From contig JAKSAU010000151.1 in the NCBI GenBank assembly GCA_022361535.1, positions 1 through 9,611 on the forward strand: 9,611 nt of DNA, in the 5' to 3' direction. The notes beneath the pieces were generated by a model, which did no database searches, was not told the origin of the DNA, and saw nothing but the letters and a program-made list of their open reading frames with translations. The stretch is from Desulfobacterales bacterium. Lineage in GTDB: Bacteria > Desulfobacterota > Desulfobacteria > Desulfobacterales > Desulfobacteraceae. Positions 6,069 to 9,611 of this stretch are shown piece after piece (the stretch's first letter is position 1; every line of letters starts with the position of its first letter). The position numbers and the translations under genes were made by a program.

Positions 6069-8062
6069 GCAGAATCAGGATACTTCCTGAAATACTGTCC
6101 AATCAGATCGCAGCCGGAGAAGTAGTCCAGCGGCCGGTTTCCGTGGTTAAGGAACTGGTGGAAAACAGCATGGATGCCGGAGCTGACCGGATCTCCGTTG
6201 AAATTGAAAAGGGAGGCAAATCCCTGATCCGCATCAGCGACAACGGCTCTGGCCTATCCCGTGATGAAGCCATGCTGGCTATTGAACGGTACGCGACCTC
6301 AAAAATATATTCAAAAGAAGATTTATTCTCTATTTCTACATTTGGATTCAGGGGAGAAGCGCTGCCGTCCATTGCCTCGGTTTCTAAGTTTACTTTAGTG
6401 TCCAGGCAGGCAGACAGCGATATCGGCACACGGATTGATATAACCGGTGGGAAATTATCCAAGGTATCTGATGCCGGAGCCCCTCCTGGCACCATGGTTG
6501 AGATAAAACATCTCTTTTTCAATACCCCTGCCCGCAGAAAATTTTTAAAAACCGAAAATACGGAAGCCAGCCATATTTCAGATGCCATGTCCGGCCTTGC
6601 CATGGGAAACCCGTCCATTGGCTTCCGCCTGTTTTTTAATAAAAAGCTGGTTAAGCATTTTCCACCGGGGCAAACTTTGTTCCAGAGAGCGCAGATGGTT
6701 TTGGGAAGAGATGCGGCTGATTCGCTTTATGAGTTGGAATGGCCCGAATCAGAAGAAAGTGGTGTTGGACCAAAGGGAAATATAAATTTACGAATTTACG
6801 GGGTTTGCGCCAACCCGGCTGTGACCCGAAGTACGGCCAATAGGATTTACCTGTTTGTTAACAATCGTCTGGTCTATGACCGGGGCCTTGTGGCTGCAAT
6901 TTTTCAAGGATACCGGGGCCGGATCATGAAAGGCAAATATCCGGTAGGTGTGGTATGTGTAGATCTACCCTATGACCAAGTGGATGTAAACGTGCATCCT
7001 GCCAAAAGAGAGATCAAGTTTATCTCTCCTCAACCTGTTTACCAGGCGGTTACCAAGGCTGTAATTCAAGCACTTGCAGATGCCCAGACTGATACTTTGA
7101 ATTATTCTCAGACCACTGCAGGAATATTTAAACCTGATGCATCCATCCAACGTGGCCGGGGTGATGATTTACAGGCGGCGGACAGGGCAAATGGGGAAGC
7201 ACCAGATCACTTATTTTCTCAGCCAAAACCATCACCCAAAAAAAACGAGGCCAAAAATCAAAGGCTCCAGTCTGTATCCGATCAGGAAAATTACTCTTCA
7301 CCAGATCCAGTGTCATCTGCTTCCGGGGTGGCTCAACCCACATCGCCCTGGCAGGCGGTGCCTGTGGAAAAAGAATCGTTTGTTCCACAGGTTGATATAC
7401 CCAAAGATGAGGATAAAAATACTCCAAACAACGCCGTCGATTCCAAGTCAACCACACCTCAAGCACCTTTCGTAGGTGAACAGATACCGCCAAAGGTAAT
7501 AGGGCAGGTGCTCGGCACCTATATCGTAGTTGAGAAGGATCATCACCTTGTGCTGGTAGATCAACATGCGGCCCATGAGCGGATTGTTTACGAGCGGCTC
7601 AAGAGGCGGCATCGAAGCCTTAATGTCCAGAGTCAGTCTTTGATGGTGCCTGAAATTTTAGAGTTGACCCATCGGGAGGCGGATCTGCTTGAGTCCATTA
7701 GAGAGGAACTTTCAGGTTTTGGGTTGAATATAGAACCTTTTGGGGGAACAACCTTTATTATAAAGTCCGTACCTGTGCTGGTGGAAGAAAAAGCAGTGCG
7801 GCAGATGATCATGGAAATGGTTGAACAACTCAATCATGATAATGGTACAGGGTCCAAGGATGACTGGTTAGATAATTGTTTGATTACCATGGCATGCCAC
7901 AGGGCGATTCGTGCCAACCAATCAATGAGCCACAGTGAAATGGTTGCCTTGATAAACGAGTTGTTTACCTGTGAAAATCCCATGCATTGCCCACATGGAC
8001 GGCCCATTCTTATTTCCTTTGATTCCAAGCAGCTTGAAAAGCTGTTCAAAAGACTTGTATGA
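6065..8062 (+). CDS. mutL: DNA mismatch repair protein MutL (endonuclease type)
   Basis: MutL couples MutS mismatch recognition to strand incision. The 665-aa protein has an N-terminal GHKL ATPase with all key motifs: KELVENSMDAGA (29-40), DNGSGL (59-64), TSK (78-80) and GFRGEAL (94-100). The transducer domain includes VNNRLV (265-270) and DVNVHPAK with Lys314. A poorly conserved Pro/Ser/Gln-rich linker (about 345-470) leads to the C-terminal dimerisation/endonuclease domain. The metal-binding nicking motif DQHAAHERIVYE (499-510) matches DQHAx2Ex4E, and ACHRA (610-614) plus CPHGRP (642-647) complete the site. The organism therefore probably repairs by intrinsic MutL nicking, without MutH. The ATG at 6065 overlaps the stop of the 63-aa gene and starts the canonical MSRIRILPE.. 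N-terminus. It is the last gene of the cluster. Confidence 0.98.
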   Translation: MSRIRILPEILSNQIAAGEVVQRPVSVVKELVENSMDAGADRISVEIEKGGKSLIRISDNGSGLSRDEAMLAIERYATSKIYSKEDLFSISTFGFRGEALPSIASVSKFTLVSRQADSDIGTRIDITGGKLSKVSDAGAPPGTMVEIKHLFFNTPARRKFLKTENTEASHISDAMSGLAMGNPSIGFRLFFNKKLVKHFPPGQTLFQRAQMVLGRDAADSLYELEWPESEESGVGPKGNINLRIYGVCANPAVTRSTANRIYLFVNNRLVYDRGLVAAIFQGYRGRIMKGKYPVGVVCVDLPYDQVDVNVHPAKREIKFISPQPVYQAVTKAVIQALADAQTDTLNYSQTTAGIFKPDASIQRGRGDDLQAADRANGEAPDHLFSQPKPSPKKNEAKNQRLQSVSDQENYSSPDPVSSASGVAQPTSPWQAVPVEKESFVPQVDIPKDEDKNTPNNAVDSKSTTPQAPFVGEQIPPKVIGQVLGTYIVVEKDHHLVLVDQHAAHERIVYERLKRRHRSLNVQSQSLMVPEILELTHREADLLESIREELSGFGLNIEPFGGTTFIIKSVPVLVEEKAVRQMIMEMVEQLNHDNGTGSKDDWLDNCLITMACHRAIRANQSMSHSEMVALINELFTCENPMHCPHGRPILISFDSKQLEKLFKRLV

Positions 8063-8106
8063 GAAAGGGGAATGGGATATATAACCCGGTACAATTTTTA
8101 ACGATT

Positions 8107-8141
8107 TCATGCTTGCATGATACAAGAATAACCAATAGAAA
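8107..8141 (+). promoter_or_regulatory. Possible promoter with overlapping palindrome before the FG-GAP gene
   Basis: TTGCAT (8113-8118) and TAGAAA (8136-8141) are 17 bp apart, a modest sigma70 match. The -35 is embedded in the palindrome TCATGC-TT-GCATGA (8107-8120), which could be a regulator site. The 153-bp gap between mutL and the next gene otherwise holds only a poor hairpin near 8074-8087 and a 6-bp ATCAGG/CCTGAT pair near 8142-8173. I see no strong terminator, so readthrough from mutL is possible. Confidence 0.3.
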
Positions 8142-8215
8142 ATCAGGTCAGGTACAGTAGATTAACGCCTGATCCAAAAAATAATTTTTATACTCAATAG
8201 ATGTAAGGAAGGTCC

Positions 8216-9611
8216 ATGCTAAGATCCATTCAATCCACATCAAAAAAGGGGCTGGTTGGTGTTGCCCTGATCCTTTTAACCATTATGGTAGCTACGGGAA
8301 CCGGTTTTTGCAAAACCAAAAAACCAAAAACTGTAGCTGTATTTCCTTTTGCCATGAATTCTTCCCAAGATTTGGGATTTCTGCAGAACGGCTTGTTTTC
8401 CATGTTGTCTTCCCGTCTTTCCGATGCCGGAAAGGTTGATGTTCTTGACCGGGAAACCGTTGATAAAGCCCTGGAACAGGCTCAGGCGTCCGATCAAACC
8501 AAAGGAGCCCTTAACGAGTCCAAAGCCAGGCTTATCGGTGCGAGCTTAGGGGTGGATTATGTGCTTTTTGGCAGCCTGACCAGTTTTGGCGAAAGCGTCA
8601 GCCTGGATGCTTCAATGGTAGATGTTACCGGCAAAAAAGAAACCCTTGCCTTTTTTGAGCAAAGCAACTCCATGGGCGATGTTATCCCCCTGGTCAATTC
8701 ATTTGCCGGTGACATCAACATGAAGATGTTCAACCGTAATATTGACAATAAACTTTATGTCCAGCAGCAACAGGAACCCCAGGCACCGGGCGGTCTGCAG
8801 TTTGCCGGCGGTGCCGGCATGTATGGCGGGGGTATGATGGCCATGCAGGGCAGCCAGGGGTTTACCACTCACCTGCAGGTCAAAGATATTGTCCGGGGTA
8901 TGGTTACAGGAGATTTGAATAAAGACGGAAAAATGCAGGTTGTCGCTGCTGCTGATAACAAACTGATGTTTTACCGGGTTGAGGGCACCATGCTGGTTCT
9001 CGAAGAAACTCTTGAGTATGAATCCCATATTCGAATCCTGGCCCTTGATATTGCCGATATCAACGGCAACGGTTATCCGGAACTCTATGTCTCAGCCCTT
9101 ACCGTTCACCTTGATACCCTGGCATCATTTATCGTGGAGTATGACGGCAACTCCTACGCTACTCTTGTAGAAGATGAAGCTCTATATTACAGGGTGGTTA
9201 CATCCAAAGACGGTCAACCTATACTTCTTGCTCAGGATAAAGGAGAGGATCCTTTTGACGGGCGTATTCACATTATGACTGCGCGTGGTGGAGATGTCTA
9301 TACTGAGGAAAAGCGGATTCGCATGCCCAGGGGTACTTCTGTCTTGTCAATGGCAAAAGGGCCTGTCCGTGGAGCAGATTCAGAGGAATATCTGACCATA
9401 AATCGTCACTACAGGCTAGTTGCAACTAATGATGCCGGGGGGATGGAGTGGGAAAGCACACATAAATACGGGAAAACGAATAACATTTGGCTGATGCCCA
9501 AATCAGGTGGTGGAGATGCCGACCGGGACAGGGTGTATTTAAATCCCCGCATCAAGTTTTACACCCTTGGAGAAGACGAAACCGCCAAAGCAATAGTTAT
9601 AAAAAATACCG
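8216..9611 (+). CDS. Secreted CsgG/TolB-like N-domain protein with FG-GAP repeats (3' end beyond window)
   Basis: The visible 465 residues run off the right edge. Residues 1-32 form a Sec signal peptide (basic start, hydrophobic core 13-27); Cys32 lacks a good lipobox (TGFC), so a lipoprotein is unlikely. Residues 38-150 contain TVAVFPFAMNSSQDLGFLQNGL, VDVLDRETVDKAL and LGVDYVLFGSLTSFG, the pattern of the CsgG/TolB-N/FlgO/LpoB-like alpha/beta fold found in envelope proteins. Residues 183-215 are a Gln-, Gly- and Met-rich linker. Then come FG-GAP/VCBS-like repeats with Ca-binding-type loops, GDLNKDGKMQVV (232-243) and DIADINGNGYPELYV (278-292), with a likely beta-propeller beyond. The ribosome site AAGGAAGG (8205-8212) supports the ATG at 8216. 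The protein is probably periplasmic or surface-exposed. Partner and ligand are unknown. Confidence 0.88.
   Translation, partial: MLRSIQSTSKKGLVGVALILLTIMVATGTGFCKTKKPKTVAVFPFAMNSSQDLGFLQNGLFSMLSSRLSDAGKVDVLDRETVDKALEQAQASDQTKGALNESKARLIGASLGVDYVLFGSLTSFGESVSLDASMVDVTGKKETLAFFEQSNSMGDVIPLVNSFAGDINMKMFNRNIDNKLYVQQQQEPQAPGGLQFAGGAGMYGGGMMAMQGSQGFTTHLQVKDIVRGMVTGDLNKDGKMQVVAAADNKLMFYRVEGTMLVLEETLEYESHIRILALDIADINGNGYPELYVSALTVHLDTLASFIVEYDGNSYATLVEDEALYYRVVTSKDGQPILLAQDKGEDPFDGRIHIMTARGGDVYTEEKRIRMPRGTSVLSMAKGPVRGADSEEYLTINRHYRLVATNDAGGMEWESTHKYGKTNNIWLMPKSGGGDADRDRVYLNPRIKFYTLGEDETAKAIVIKNT

Noticed and set aside
7128..7493. Overlapping frames on both strands within the mutL linker
   Set aside because: The linker is low-constraint DNA inside a full-length mutL. 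The frames lack ribosome sites and recognisable content.
8074..8087. Terminator hairpin after mutL
   Set aside because: GGGATATATAACCC is an imperfect, mostly AT stem without an adjacent T-run, too weak to call.

Overview
The window looks like chromosomal DNA of a sulfate-reducing deltaproteobacterium, most likely a member of the Desulfobacteraceae/Desulfobacterales. This is inferred from the protein flavour (GatCA-type amidotransferase, endonuclease-type MutL, the remnant of a secreted CbiK-like chelatase, an FG-GAP protein with a CsgG/TolB-like N-domain) and from the gene order argS - SPOR protein - gatC - gatA - small ORF - mutL. No 16S or other definitive marker is present, so the taxonomy is an inference.

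Region 1 (1-650) is accessory or decayed. It holds the last 41 codons of an outer-membrane beta-barrel protein, closed by a strong 14-bp hairpin. Next comes the first ~49 codons of a secreted CbiK-like (sirohydrochlorin chelatase) gene. That gene is cut at about position 380, where it meets, tail to tail, the 5' fragment of a tyrosine-integrase-like gene on the minus strand. The integrase fragment lies directly downstream of a tRNA-Ser gene, the classic place for an integrated element, so this looks like the scar of an island whose centre was deleted. Three 12-bp-spaced direct repeats lie between the tRNA and the integrase fragment.

Region 2 (650-1071) carries two tandem minus-strand tRNA-Ser genes, anticodons TGA then GCT in transcription order. 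They have a clear sigma70-type promoter upstream and a Rho-independent terminator downstream. A divergent, equally clear promoter at 1005-1032 fires rightward.

Region 3 (1072-8062) is a compact plus-strand cluster, probably one operon: a very acidic 150-aa protein of unknown function, arginyl-tRNA synthetase (argS), a membrane-anchored SPOR protein, gatC and gatA, a 63-aa protein of unknown function, and mutL. Spacing is mostly 2-21 nt or a 4-nt overlap, with one 60-nt gap after gatA. The products serve translation (ArgRS; GatCA for amidation of misacylated tRNA, with gatB not in the window), the cell envelope or division (SPOR) and mismatch repair (MutL). The SPOR gene has no ATG/GTG/TTG at its logical start. 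An AUC codon sits exactly where a strong Shine-Dalgarno and an intact membrane anchor call for a start.

Region 4 (8063-9611) has a 153-bp intergenic stretch with a possible promoter and a palindrome. It is followed by a secreted protein, open at the right edge, that combines a CsgG/TolB/FlgO-like N-domain, a Gly/Met/Gln-rich linker and FG-GAP (VCBS) repeats. No CRISPR array, insertion sequence or complete mobile element was seen.
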